Origin: Chryseobacterium sp. 7
GTDB lineage: Bacteria; Bacteroidota; Bacteroidia; Flavobacteriales; Weeksellaceae
NCBI RefSeq assembly: GCF_003663845.1
Contig: NZ_RCCA01000001.1
Span: 186,001 to 250,000, forward strand
Reading direction: 5' to 3'
DNA length: 64,000 bases
Shown: in pieces, positions 54,495 to 61,950 of the stretch
Numbering within the stretch: position 1 is the stretch's first letter
Layout: the number at the start of each line of letters is the position of its first letter
Made by a program: the position numbers and the translations under genes
The notes under the pieces: model-generated
What the model was told of the DNA's origin: nothing
Seen by the model: the letters and a program-made list of their open reading frames with translations, nothing else
Database searches by the model: none

Positions 54495-55724
54495 ATGAAT
54501 GTTAATTTCTATTTGAAAGAACCAAAATCTAAAGATGAAACATTAATCCACTTTAGTATAATAATTAATGGTTCAAGAGTAAAACGCTCAACAGGTGTAA
54601 AGGTCAAACCAAATCAATGGAGCGGAACTAAAGTAAAACCATTAGCACCCAATTCCGAAAACAAAAATCTGAAACTAGAAAACATTCAACATATTATTAA
54701 TGAAATTGAGAGGGACTATTTAAGGGACAGGAAAGACTTAACAATAGATTTATTCAGAAATGAATTTGATAGAAAAATCAATCCTGAACACACAAATACA
54801 GATAATCGTTCTTTTTCAAACGTAATTGACGAGTTTATTAAATTAAAAACTCCTATTTCGTCCGAAAATACTATAAAGGCATATAACACTCTAAAAAAGA
54901 CAATTTTAGAATTTGAAAAAGAAAAAAAATATAATGTCAATATGCAATCATTTAATTTGGTTTTTAATGACTACTTTCAAAATTATCTGATTGAAAAAGA
55001 GTTTTTGAACTCCACAATTAACAAATACTGTAAAAATCTGAAAGCTTTTCTAAATTGGACGTATAAAAGAGGTTATCATAACACTACTGATTACAAGCAA
55101 TTTGATTTACCCAGCTATGAAACTGACAAAGTTGTATTAACGGCAGAAGTTATCGAAAAACTTAGAACACAAAATTTTAAGAATGAGTTAAAGAATTGCA
55201 TACGAGACATTTTTATTCTAAGTTGTTATACAGGTCTCCGTTATATTGATATTTCATTAATCACTAAAAACGATTATGATGACAAATTTTTGAATTTACA
55301 CATTAAGAAAACGAGGGAAAATTTAACGATCCCCTTACTTCCACAAGCAAAGGCAATTTTAGATGCTCAATTCGAGCATTTTGGTAAAATGAATGTTCCA
55401 CCAAATCAAACATGTAACCGAATATTGAAAGATTTGTTTGAAGAGATAGAATTTACTCACACTGTAAAGTTTACAAAGCACTCAGGCGGTAATAACATTA
55501 TTTTAGAGCAACCTGCAAATAAATTTATTACAGTTCATTATGGTAGATCATTTTTTATAACCAATTCTTTAACATTAGGAATGAATGAAGAACTCATTAG
55601 AAAAATTACAGGACATAAAGACTATAAATCCTTTAAGAAATATGTTAATTTTTCAAAAGAAATGGTAGCCGAAAATTTACATTCACATTGGAATGTCAAG
55701 AAAGATCCTGAAAAAGTGGAATAA
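54495..55724 (+). CDS. Tyrosine-type site-specific integrase
   Basis: 409 residues. It has an N-terminal arm-DNA-binding domain (about 1-90), a SAM-like core-binding domain (about 105-200) and a catalytic domain with R249 (T-G-L-R-Y), K272 (near K-K-T-R), the H348-x-x-R351 box (H-Y-G-R-S), H374 (T-G-H-K-D) and the nucleophile Y383 (K-K-Y-V-N-F). The set is complete, so it should be active. It lies next to tRNA-Glu, its likely target, and is followed by two terminator-like hairpins. Confidence 0.93.
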   Translation: MNVNFYLKEPKSKDETLIHFSIIINGSRVKRSTGVKVKPNQWSGTKVKPLAPNSENKNLKLENIQHIINEIERDYLRDRKDLTIDLFRNEFDRKINPEHTNTDNRSFSNVIDEFIKLKTPISSENTIKAYNTLKKTILEFEKEKKYNVNMQSFNLVFNDYFQNYLIEKEFLNSTINKYCKNLKAFLNWTYKRGYHNTTDYKQFDLPSYETDKVVLTAEVIEKLRTQNFKNELKNCIRDIFILSCYTGLRYIDISLITKNDYDDKFLNLHIKKTRENLTIPLLPQAKAILDAQFEHFGKMNVPPNQTCNRILKDLFEEIEFTHTVKFTKHSGGNNIILEQPANKFITVHYGRSFFITNSLTLGMNEELIRKITGHKDYKSFKKYVNFSKEMVAENLHSHWNVKKDPEKVE

Positions 55725-55840
55725 CAAAAACATTCATTTATATAAATATTTTTAAGAGCCTGATATTTGTCACCACAGAAATCAGTTTTTTTTATGAGTT
55801 GTTTATCAAACTTTTGATCGCTTTTTCAACACATACATCA

Positions 55841-55856
55841 TTGAATAATCAATCAT
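55841..55856 (+). repeat. Long-range direct repeat, left copy
   Basis: TTGAATAATCAATCAT, followed two bases later by TATACTA. The same 16-mer, similarly followed by TATACTA, is at 61930-61945. The inner TTGA-ATAA-TCAA is palindromic. Confidence 0.6.
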
Positions 55857-55877
55857 ATATACTAGTTTAGATACTTT

Positions 55878-55918
55878 AAGAGCCTGACTATTGCAATTGC
55901 ATGAATCAGGCTCTTTTA
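55878..55918 (+). terminator. Terminator of the integrase gene
   Basis: AAGAGCCTGA pairs exactly with TCAGGCTCTT across an 18-base loop, then TT. Confidence 0.8.
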
Positions 55919-56117
55919 TGGAAATTCAAAACTTTAAAAATTGCTGGATATTATTATTTTGAAAAATAAACAGGTAACTAAATTAAGTACCATATTAGCT
56001 ATATAGAATAATAAAAGCACTACCATACTCCGATAGTAAAAACAGCTATCTTTACCTCCTTTCTTATCTGTCGATAGTGAAAATTACATCTTCGTTGAGT
56101 GGTCAACCCTCATCACT

Positions 56118-56705
56118 TCAGATATTATTTTTTACTTTCTGAACTGTTCCAATGCTGACCGAGCATATTTTTGCCGTATCTCGTATTGAGTTTCCTTTCT
56201 TTAGGCTTTTAATAACCTCTTTATACTTGAAAAGGAAATCTTCTATACTTTCTGTAGAACCTTTCTCACGTCCTTTATAAATACCCTTAGCCTTTGCAGG
56301 TGCTATTCCCTCCCGTTGACGCTCTAAAATGGTTTCCCGCTCCATTTCTGCAATGTTAGCCATAACAGAAATGATGAGCTTGAATGCCTGGTTCTCTTTT
56401 CCTTTAATCAAACTTTCTATTCCGAGGTTATCTACCTTAAGAATAACGCCCTTTTCTTTGAAAAATTCCAGAGTCGTAATGATGTCATACAGGTTTCTTC
56501 CGAGCCTGTCAATAGAACTTACAGAAACGTAACTAATCTCATTATTTTCAATCGCTTTTATAAGCTCTTTTCCCTGCGTTCTATCCTTAAAGGGAGTAGA
56601 ACCGCTAACAACATCAATAAATATTCTTTCGCCCTCTGACTGTTTCTCTTCCTGTCTTGCGGTGTTCTGCCCTCCTGTGGAAACTCTAATATATCGTGCT
56701 TTCAT
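56118..56705 (-). CDS. Serine recombinase (resolvase/invertase family)
   Basis: 195 residues. The nucleophile Ser9 lies in Y-I-R-V-S-T-G-G-Q. The catalytic core includes S-V-S-S-I-D-R-L-G-R-N and the long E helix with E-M-E-R-E-T-I-L-E-R-Q-R-E-G-I. A C-terminal helix-turn-helix (about 160-190, with S-I-R-D-T-A-K-I-C-S-V-S-I-G-T-V-Q) binds DNA. It could resolve, invert or mobilise a segment. I did not find an obvious invertible region beside it. Confidence 0.92.
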   Translation of the reverse strand: MKARYIRVSTGGQNTARQEEKQSEGERIFIDVVSGSTPFKDRTQGKELIKAIENNEISYVSVSSIDRLGRNLYDIITTLEFFKEKGVILKVDNLGIESLIKGKENQAFKLIISVMANIAEMERETILERQREGIAPAKAKGIYKGREKGSTESIEDFLFKYKEVIKSLKKGNSIRDTAKICSVSIGTVQKVKNNI

Positions 56706-56764
56706 GCTTTAAATTGTTGTAAAGCACCCTACATTTAAGCAAGGTGCAAAGATTGTTATTGTGA

Positions 56765-57307
56765 TTAGTTTCTGAAATAATACCCGTTAGAACTCATATA
56801 ATCGTACATCAAATGTCTGGCGGTTGCTTCCCAATCAATACAGATGTATGAGGGTAAGTTTTCAGGAATTGAGCCGTCCTGTTCTAAAGTACACTGCGCA
56901 AAATCCTCGTCCGAACTGTACTCACCATAATATGAATCCGAAAGGCTATCTAAAAGGTCTCCTACGTCCTCATGATAATAACTCATACACTCCGCATAGG
57001 CTTCTATAACCTCGAAATCATAATCTGAATTATTGATTTGTTCGGCTATTTCGTAAATGTTTACTGAAAGATGGCATTCGCTGATTAGCTTTTGTTTGAT
57101 AAAGAACTGACTACATTCATAATCCTGAAACATATATTCGGGATCGTCTTCGTCTTGGTGTAGTTCCTGCATAGCTTCTAAAAGCTCATCATAACTTGAA
57201 TAGTTTGATAATTGAAGCCATTCACCGTAAATGCTTCCTAAATTGTACTTGCCATAAGTACCGACATAGATTTGGAAGTCCTCCAAACAATTTTGTAACT
57301 TTGTCAT
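56765..57307 (-). CDS. ardA: ArdA-type antirestriction protein
   Basis: 180 residues, strongly acidic. N-terminal I-Y-V-G-T-Y-G-K-Y-N-L-G-S-I-Y-G-E-W-L, a long acidic middle, and C-terminal D-W-E-A-T-A-R-H-L-M-Y-D-Y-M then Y-Y-F-R-N match ArdA proteins. ArdA mimics bent B-form DNA and blocks type I restriction enzymes, helping an incoming element survive. It is 59 bases upstream of the recombinase on the same strand. Confidence 0.88.
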   Translation of the reverse strand: MTKLQNCLEDFQIYVGTYGKYNLGSIYGEWLQLSNYSSYDELLEAMQELHQDEDDPEYMFQDYECSQFFIKQKLISECHLSVNIYEIAEQINNSDYDFEVIEAYAECMSYYHEDVGDLLDSLSDSYYGEYSSDEDFAQCTLEQDGSIPENLPSYICIDWEATARHLMYDYMSSNGYYFRN

Positions 57308-57346
57308 TGTAGATAAGTTTTAATTACACGTTAAAATTTTACACAT

Positions 57347-57382
57347 CCCCGCTCAATATTCTCAGTATTGACGGGGTTTTTT
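57347..57382. terminator. Hairpin with T run upstream of ardA
   Basis: CCCCG-C-TCAATA, 7-base loop, TATTGA-CGGGG, then TTTTTT on the plus strand. No plus-strand gene ends here, so it may insulate ardA or act in its leader. Confidence 0.55.
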
Positions 57383-57612
57383 GTTGGTTTATAGTAGTCG
57401 AAAACTATGCCAAATGTTATAAAAATAGGGTGATATTCAATGAAATAGCAAAAATATTTTGAATCCGTAGAAAATCTCTCGAAACCTGTTCTAACTTTGG
57501 ATTGTAGTCTAAAAATATTCAAAAAAAGTGTCAAGGTTTTTAGACTGTCCGTAAACTTTTGACCGACTTTCAACAGGTGGGGGTATTACCAAAAACTTGC
57601 CTTATGGTGGGG

Positions 57613-57620
57613 TACTTTTG
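57613..57620 (+). promoter_or_regulatory. -7 box of the gene at 57673
   Basis: TACTTTTG 52 bases before the ATG. The -33 side has TTG at 57596-57598, a shorter spacing than normal. Confidence 0.45.
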
Positions 57621-57672
57621 TATAGATACCTCTTTATTGGAGATATATTAAGTATATTAGAAAAAAATTAAA

Positions 57673-58239
57673 ATGACAAAAAATACATCAGACAACAAAG
57701 TTTTATTTAGATATTTAGGTGGATTAGATGAAAAGGAATTAAAATTCATTGAGGAACAATTTAGCAATATAGGTGTTGACTTTAAGCCAATCAGCCATAA
57801 TGGACAAATTACAAATTCACTTACAGACTTTTCGCTTGAAGCCTTTTTTGTTTTGGCTTCACCCTTTTTAGGTCAAACATTACAACATATTGGAAAAAAT
57901 GTTGTTTGGGAATCATTAAAAGCAATTTTCATTTATACAAAGAACAAACTTAAAAATAAGGAATACAGCCAGATAACAAAGGATGAAGTAATAAAAAAGC
58001 CTATTAAGTTTGGAATTAATGCTATTTTGGATAATAACACTACTTATAATTTTGAATTGAGTGGAGAATTAAGTGATGAACTTTTCGATAAATCACTTGA
58101 TAAAATGTTAGAGTTTTTGAAAGAGCAAACACTAAATAAAAATTATGAGCATACATCATATGTAAGATTTTCTTCAAAGAATGAAGAATGGGAAGTCGAA
58201 TCATTACAGGAATATATTTTGAAGAAGACTAAGAAATAA
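57673..58239 (+). CDS. Unknown protein of the integrative element
   Basis: 188 residues, no signal peptide. A hydrophobic stretch near residues 58-75 (F-F-V-L-A-S-P-F-L-G) could lie against or in a membrane. The rest is a charged alpha/beta protein with E-L-S-G-E-L-S-D-E-L. I do not recognise it. It is the first plus-strand gene of the cargo region and is followed by the large palindrome at 58392-58510. Confidence 0.6.
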   Translation: MTKNTSDNKVLFRYLGGLDEKELKFIEEQFSNIGVDFKPISHNGQITNSLTDFSLEAFFVLASPFLGQTLQHIGKNVVWESLKAIFIYTKNKLKNKEYSQITKDEVIKKPIKFGINAILDNNTTYNFELSGELSDELFDKSLDKMLEFLKEQTLNKNYEHTSYVRFSSKNEEWEVESLQEYILKKTKK

Positions 58240-58550
58240 TTTTAGTTCTGTAATGAGGTATCGGAATTTTTTATCATTTTTGCAATTCATGAAATTTAAA
58301 ACGGTTTAATTATTGATATAGAAAAATTTATCTAAAAAGCTATCAGGCTATTTTAGAATAACATCAACGAAAATAAGTGTAAAGACTTATTGCTTTGTAG
58401 AAGAAAATTTGGCGATTTTAAAACACACTAAGCAAAAGTCAGACACCCACGATTGGCGTGGGCTGTTCTGCTTTTGTGTGTAGGTAAGCCAAATACCTCT
58501 TCTACTAAGCGTGCAGTTCCACGCTTTTGTCGTTTATAATACATTATAAA
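58240..58550. other. Intergenic region holding a 119-base palindrome
   Basis: 311 bases between two unknown genes. The first 150 are AT-rich and unremarkable. The rest is occupied by the imperfect palindrome and, directly after it, a small stem-loop, AGCGTG-CAGTTC-CACGCT (58508-58525). No -7 box is visible before the next gene. Confidence 0.65.
58392..58510. repeat. 119-base imperfect palindrome, cassette-site-like
   Basis: The outer arms GCTTTGTAGAAGA and TCTTCTACTAAGC, then ATTTGGC and GCCAAAT, then ACACA...CAAAAG and CTTTTGTGTGT, and an inner CCCACG-ATTGG-CGTGGG, all pair in order. The asymmetric bulges between them recall the folded form of integron attC sites. A structured RNA is the other option. 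Confidence 0.55.
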
Positions 58551-59114
58551 ATGGGGTATCTACACAAAATCATTGAATTAGAAAAACAAAAGAACTTTCA
58601 AGAGATTGCTACAACTCTTTTCATGGAAGCCGAGATAAGCTATAACCAGACTGAATGGAGCGAGAAAAAGCCAAACATGAAATACTGGGAGTTTGTAAGC
58701 AAAACAAAACACCTTCTTAACAAGGACTTCCATAAAAACGTTATGTTTGGCGACCTAAAACCCAATCCGCATTTGATAAATGCTTACAAAATGATTGGTG
58801 GAAAAGGCGATATTGCATTTTGGAGAGAAGACAAATATCCCCTTGACGGAGCAATAGCCCGTCTCATGTTTACCCCGACAATTTACATTTACGCAAAAGA
58901 ATGTTGCGAAGTATTTGAAGAAAAGATAGGGAATAAGCCATTATTTATGAGTGGTTTAAATCCTCAAGGTATTATCAACAAATACAATGCTGAAAAAAAT
59001 ACATTCAAATCCCCTACAACCTATACAAACAACAGCTCGCAAAGTGGATGTATGGGAGTTCTATTGCTAATAATGGGAATTATAAGCCTACTAATATTAC
59101 AAATTAACTTTTAA
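58551..59114 (+). CDS. Unknown protein with a C-terminal membrane helix
   Basis: 187 residues from the ATG at 58551. A soluble part of about 155 residues (with W-S-E-K-K-P-N-M-K-Y-W-E-F-V and F-W-R-E-D-K-Y-P-L-D-G-A-I-A-R) is followed by a Ser/Asn-rich linker and a terminal membrane helix (G-V-L-L-L-I-M-G-I-I-S-L-L-I-L). Such tail-anchored layout is rare in bacteria. I do not recognise a family. It lies directly behind the palindrome, as a cassette-borne gene would. Codons upstream of the ATG give no signal. Confidence 0.6.
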   Translation: MGYLHKIIELEKQKNFQEIATTLFMEAEISYNQTEWSEKKPNMKYWEFVSKTKHLLNKDFHKNVMFGDLKPNPHLINAYKMIGGKGDIAFWREDKYPLDGAIARLMFTPTIYIYAKECCEVFEEKIGNKPLFMSGLNPQGIINKYNAEKNTFKSPTTYTNNSSQSGCMGVLLLIMGIISLLILQINF

Positions 59115-59128
59115 AACAATTAAATATT

Positions 59129-59449
59129 ATGAAAAAATTAATTTTTACTTTAATGTTCACGTTACCAGTTCTTTATTTTGCACAAGAAGAAAAGCCGAAA
59201 GAATCTCAAACCGCTAAAGAGTGTGAGTTGCCAAAGGATTTTAAAGAGCCACTTAAAAACAACCGTCTTAAAAAGTTTGTAGCTATTGACAACGGAGTTG
59301 ATGAAAAAGAAGTAACCATAATCAGAGCGCAAAATGGTTTTGGAAGTGGAATTTATACAGTGTGCGTAAAACAGCAAACTATTCAGTATCAAAAAATGGG
59401 AACAGTTTTTATGCGTGAGGGGAAAAATCCTTTTAACAACGCAAAATGA
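59129..59449 (+). CDS. Small secreted protein of unknown function
   Basis: 106 residues. The signal peptide (L-I-F-T-L-M-F-T-L-P-V-L-Y-F-A) is cut near F-A-Q. The mature part is about 88 residues with two Cys that could form a disulfide. It starts 14 bases after the previous gene, and its TGA overlaps the next ATG, so these three genes form one unit. Confidence 0.65.
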   Translation: MKKLIFTLMFTLPVLYFAQEEKPKESQTAKECELPKDFKEPLKNNRLKKFVAIDNGVDEKEVTIIRAQNGFGSGIYTVCVKQQTIQYQKMGTVFMREGKNPFNNAK

Positions 59450-59652
59450 TACTAAAATTACAAGTGCAAACAAGTTGTTTTCCAGCAATCAAATTTAGAC
59501 CATACAGTATTTGGGATGATGTATCGCTTATTATGGCACTGTTTGCGTTCCTTATTTTGTATGTAGGTAGCATTTATTACCTCATGCTAGGGGTGAAACT
59601 TACTATTAATTTGCTGAAAAAGCATTTTAAGAAAGAAAAGATAAATAATTAA
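59446..59652 (+). CDS. Small membrane protein of unknown function
   Basis: 68 residues with one strong membrane helix (about 28-50, L-I-M-A-L-F-A-F-L-I-L-Y-V-G) and a Lys-rich tail. The ATGA overlap with the upstream gene implies coupled translation. No family is recognised. Confidence 0.55.
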   Translation: MILKLQVQTSCFPAIKFRPYSIWDDVSLIMALFAFLILYVGSIYYLMLGVKLTINLLKKHFKKEKINN

Positions 59653-59744
59653 AATTTATTTTAATACGTCAAGTTTTGTCGCCCCGCAGATGTAGATTTG
59701 TAAAAAAGAAAGGTATTAATTCAAAATATGGGGAAAACACTTAC

Positions 59745-59766
59745 TCCTTGAACCAAGGATTTTTTT
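59745..59766 (+). terminator. Terminator of the three-gene unit
   Basis: TCCTTG, loop AAC, CAAGGA, then seven T. Confidence 0.8.
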
Positions 59767-59885
59767 AAATTGCAAGCTGAAAATTCACTTCATTAATTTA
59801 AAACATAACAATATGAAAAACAATTATTAAAAATGAAAACACATTTAAGGAAAATTTATTTAATTTACAAAATCCAAAAACATCT

Positions 59886-61223
59886 ATGAGAAAAAAAATT
59901 ATCTTGAGACTATTTTTAATAATAGCATTCGCAACGTCAATGTACTCCTGTATTCATGATGATATATCTTCTGTAACCACAGAAAACCCAAATCAAGAAT
60001 ACACTTCTAAAAGCCTTTGGAAAGAAGATGAAAAGTATATCAAAAATGTAAAATCTGTTTTTGATGAATATGCAGATAAAAGTTACTTTACAACAAGCTT
60101 TGGGACTGTAAACTGGGATTACGCGCTCACAATGGGAACTTTCGATGAAAGTTTCTTAGAGGCTCCAGTTATTAAAGATGGCAAAGTAAGCTTTATTCTT
60201 GTAGCATATAGGGAAGGTGACAGAGTCTTTTTTAAAAGAAAAGAAGATAGAGGTTCAAACGAATTTTTCAATACTTTGGTTTTTAAAGAAAGAAATCAAT
60301 TGGCTGGGAAAATTGTAGATACACCCTCTCAAAATAGTAAAGGAATTTTATGCTATACTGCTGAAATAACATGGACATGGACTAATAATGATGGAAGTGC
60401 AGGTGAAACCTTTGTTTATAACGAAACAAGATGTAAAAGTACAGGTCCTTATTTACCTTGTCAAAGTGTAGAAGTGAATGGCGATTGTGGAGGCTCTACT
60501 GGAGGAAGTGGCGGAAATCCTGGTGGAGGCGGAGGCGGAAGCGGAAGCGGTTATCCATATCCTCAGGAATCTCATAATCCTTGTGAAAGAACACAAAATA
60601 TGCTTTTGAAAGCAGGAGTACAGCCGAAAATCGATGAACTAAAAGAACAAGCTCCTAAAGGAGGTGAACTAGGTGTGAAATTTAAACCTGACGGCACTCC
60701 TTCACCAACAATCAGTGGTGGAGCCCACAGTGTAAATTTCGGAGATAAAACAGGTTATGCAGGAGGTTATCACAACCATACTCCAACAGGAATACCAATG
60801 TTATCACCACCAGATATAGATCAGTTATTAGGTTTTGCAAGGGCACAGCCTACTTCTAATCCTTTAAATGTAAATAATGCATTTGTTGGAATGGTTGCTC
60901 CGAATGGCATGCATTATGTTATTTGGTTTAATGGAACTTATCAGGATGCTTTAACTAATTTTTCGCAAGACCAAATAGATGGTTATATTCTTGATTATAT
61001 AAAGATTGAAAGTGATTTAACAGATAAAGCAAAAAATGGAATGACTTACATGGACAGTAATGGCTCAATCAATAATTTAGGTGTTGAAAAACTTTTTTTA
61101 GAAACATTAAAAAACATGGGACTAGAAGGAAAGGTTAATTTACAAAGAATCGAAAATGATGGTACAGTTAAAATCATAGGATTAAGCAGCAGTAACCAAC
61201 CAATTTCAACAACTTGTTCATAA
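59886..61223 (+). CDS. Lipoprotein with Gly-rich linker and JAMM-like HxH domain
   Basis: 445 residues. The lipobox is S-M-Y-S-C (Cys22). An N-terminal domain (about 30-200) with two Cys pairs is followed by a Gly/Ser linker (about 201-222) and a C-terminal domain. There Y-H-N-H (H296, H298), S307 and D310 form H-x-H-x8-S-x2-D, one residue longer than the JAMM/MPN metalloprotease motif. A further gene for a small lipoprotein follows after 19 bases. Surface enzyme or toxin-like roles are possible but unproven. Confidence 0.7.
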   Translation: MRKKIILRLFLIIAFATSMYSCIHDDISSVTTENPNQEYTSKSLWKEDEKYIKNVKSVFDEYADKSYFTTSFGTVNWDYALTMGTFDESFLEAPVIKDGKVSFILVAYREGDRVFFKRKEDRGSNEFFNTLVFKERNQLAGKIVDTPSQNSKGILCYTAEITWTWTNNDGSAGETFVYNETRCKSTGPYLPCQSVEVNGDCGGSTGGSGGNPGGGGGGSGSGYPYPQESHNPCERTQNMLLKAGVQPKIDELKEQAPKGGELGVKFKPDGTPSPTISGGAHSVNFGDKTGYAGGYHNHTPTGIPMLSPPDIDQLLGFARAQPTSNPLNVNNAFVGMVAPNGMHYVIWFNGTYQDALTNFSQDQIDGYILDYIKIESDLTDKAKNGMTYMDSNGSINNLGVEKLFLETLKNMGLEGKVNLQRIENDGTVKIIGLSSSNQPISTTCS

Positions 61224-61242
61224 TAAATTTAAATAATAGAAT

Positions 61243-61818
61243 ATGAAAACAATAAATATCAACACAACAATACTTTTTTGTCTTTTAATAAGCTTTTTAT
61301 CTTGTAAAGCACAAACAACACTCCCTTTAAACACTTCTTTAAATGAAATTCCTGCTAATTCTTATTTAAAAGATTTAAATAATGAACTAAATTCATATAC
61401 TGGAGCATTTCAAGCTAATTTTCAAGGGAAAAATATAATCCTATATATCACAAAAATTGAAAATAAAGTACAAAAAAGCTCACAAAAAACCTATTATTCA
61501 GATATTTTAGACATAAAGTATATTATTAAAAATTCTTCTGGTATTGTTTTGCAAGATACCAAGAATAATAATATTCCCTCAATAAACCTTTACAGTATAG
61601 GAACAAAACCTTATGATAATTCTGCTATATTCTTTTATAGTGGTACAAATTGTCGTGTCGGTTGGGGGAAAATAATTCTAAAAAAGATAAATTCTACACA
61701 ACTTTCATGGGAATATCGACCTAACGATATAATTCTTGATAATAGTAAATGCCCACAAGGAACAGATATTAACATTTATCTTCCAGAAACAAAAGACTTG
61801 ATTTTTACTAAACAATAA
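61243..61818 (+). CDS. Small lipoprotein, partner of the HxH lipoprotein
   Basis: 191 residues. The lipobox is F-L-S-C, followed by K-A-Q-T. The pattern N-S-Y-L-K-D-L-N-N-E-L-N, then Y-T-G-A-F-Q-A-N-F-Q-G-K-N-I-I-L-Y-I, is like a widespread family of small Chryseobacterium lipoproteins of unknown function (DUF6705-like). It lies in one unit with the preceding gene and may bind or control its product. Confidence 0.65.
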   Translation: MKTININTTILFCLLISFLSCKAQTTLPLNTSLNEIPANSYLKDLNNELNSYTGAFQANFQGKNIILYITKIENKVQKSSQKTYYSDILDIKYIIKNSSGIVLQDTKNNNIPSINLYSIGTKPYDNSAIFFYSGTNCRVGWGKIILKKINSTQLSWEYRPNDIILDNSKCPQGTDINIYLPETKDLIFTKQ

Positions 61819-61841
61819 TTACGCTTAATATTTTTAACTAA

Positions 61842-61890
61842 AAAATGATTGGTTCTACTTTAGACAGGTAAAGCCAATCATTTTAATTTT
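61842..61890 (+). terminator. Terminator of the lipoprotein pair
   Basis: AAAATGATTGG pairs with CCAATCATTTT across a 21-base loop, with A/T runs on both sides. Confidence 0.8.
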
Positions 61891-61929
61891 ATGATAATAC
61901 AAACGATTGGTTTTTCACTATATACATTC

Positions 61930-61945
61930 TTGAATAATCAATCAT
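61930..61945 (+). repeat. Long-range direct repeat, right copy
   Basis: TTGAATAATCAATCAT then TATACTA, matching 55841-55856. The copy lies just before the end of the next minus-strand gene. Confidence 0.6.
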
Positions 61946-61950
61946 TTATA

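Larger units (their letters stand above)
55725..56117. other. Intergenic region after the integrase
   Basis: 393 bases. The 13-mer TTTAAGAGCCTGA occurs at 55751-55763 and 55875-55887. Each copy starts a hairpin with a T-rich end, the second being strong. Between them, TTGAATAATCAATCAT (55841-55856) is one member of a repeat pair whose other copy lies at 61930. No coding frame is convincing. Confidence 0.6.
57308..57672. other. Intergenic region between ardA and the next gene
   Basis: 365 bases. It holds a hairpin with a T run at 57347-57382 and a -7 box TACTTTTG at 57613-57620 that points to the plus-strand gene at 57673. An 80-codon open frame on the minus strand (57573-57331) crosses the hairpin and lacks any support. 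Confidence 0.55.

Noticed and set aside
56000..56117. Possible invertible segment beside the serine recombinase
   Set aside because: I saw only a short direct repeat (CGATAGT near 56033 and 56080) and no inverted pair flanking a promoter.
57331..57573. 80-codon minus-strand frame upstream of ardA
   Set aside because: It runs through a hairpin with a T run and the ardA leader, has no promoter and no recognisable domain. It is probably chance.
59653..59744. A second copy of the large palindrome after the three-gene unit
   Set aside because: The shared 8-mer TTTTGTCG with the region at 58525 is too short, and the flanking arms do not match.
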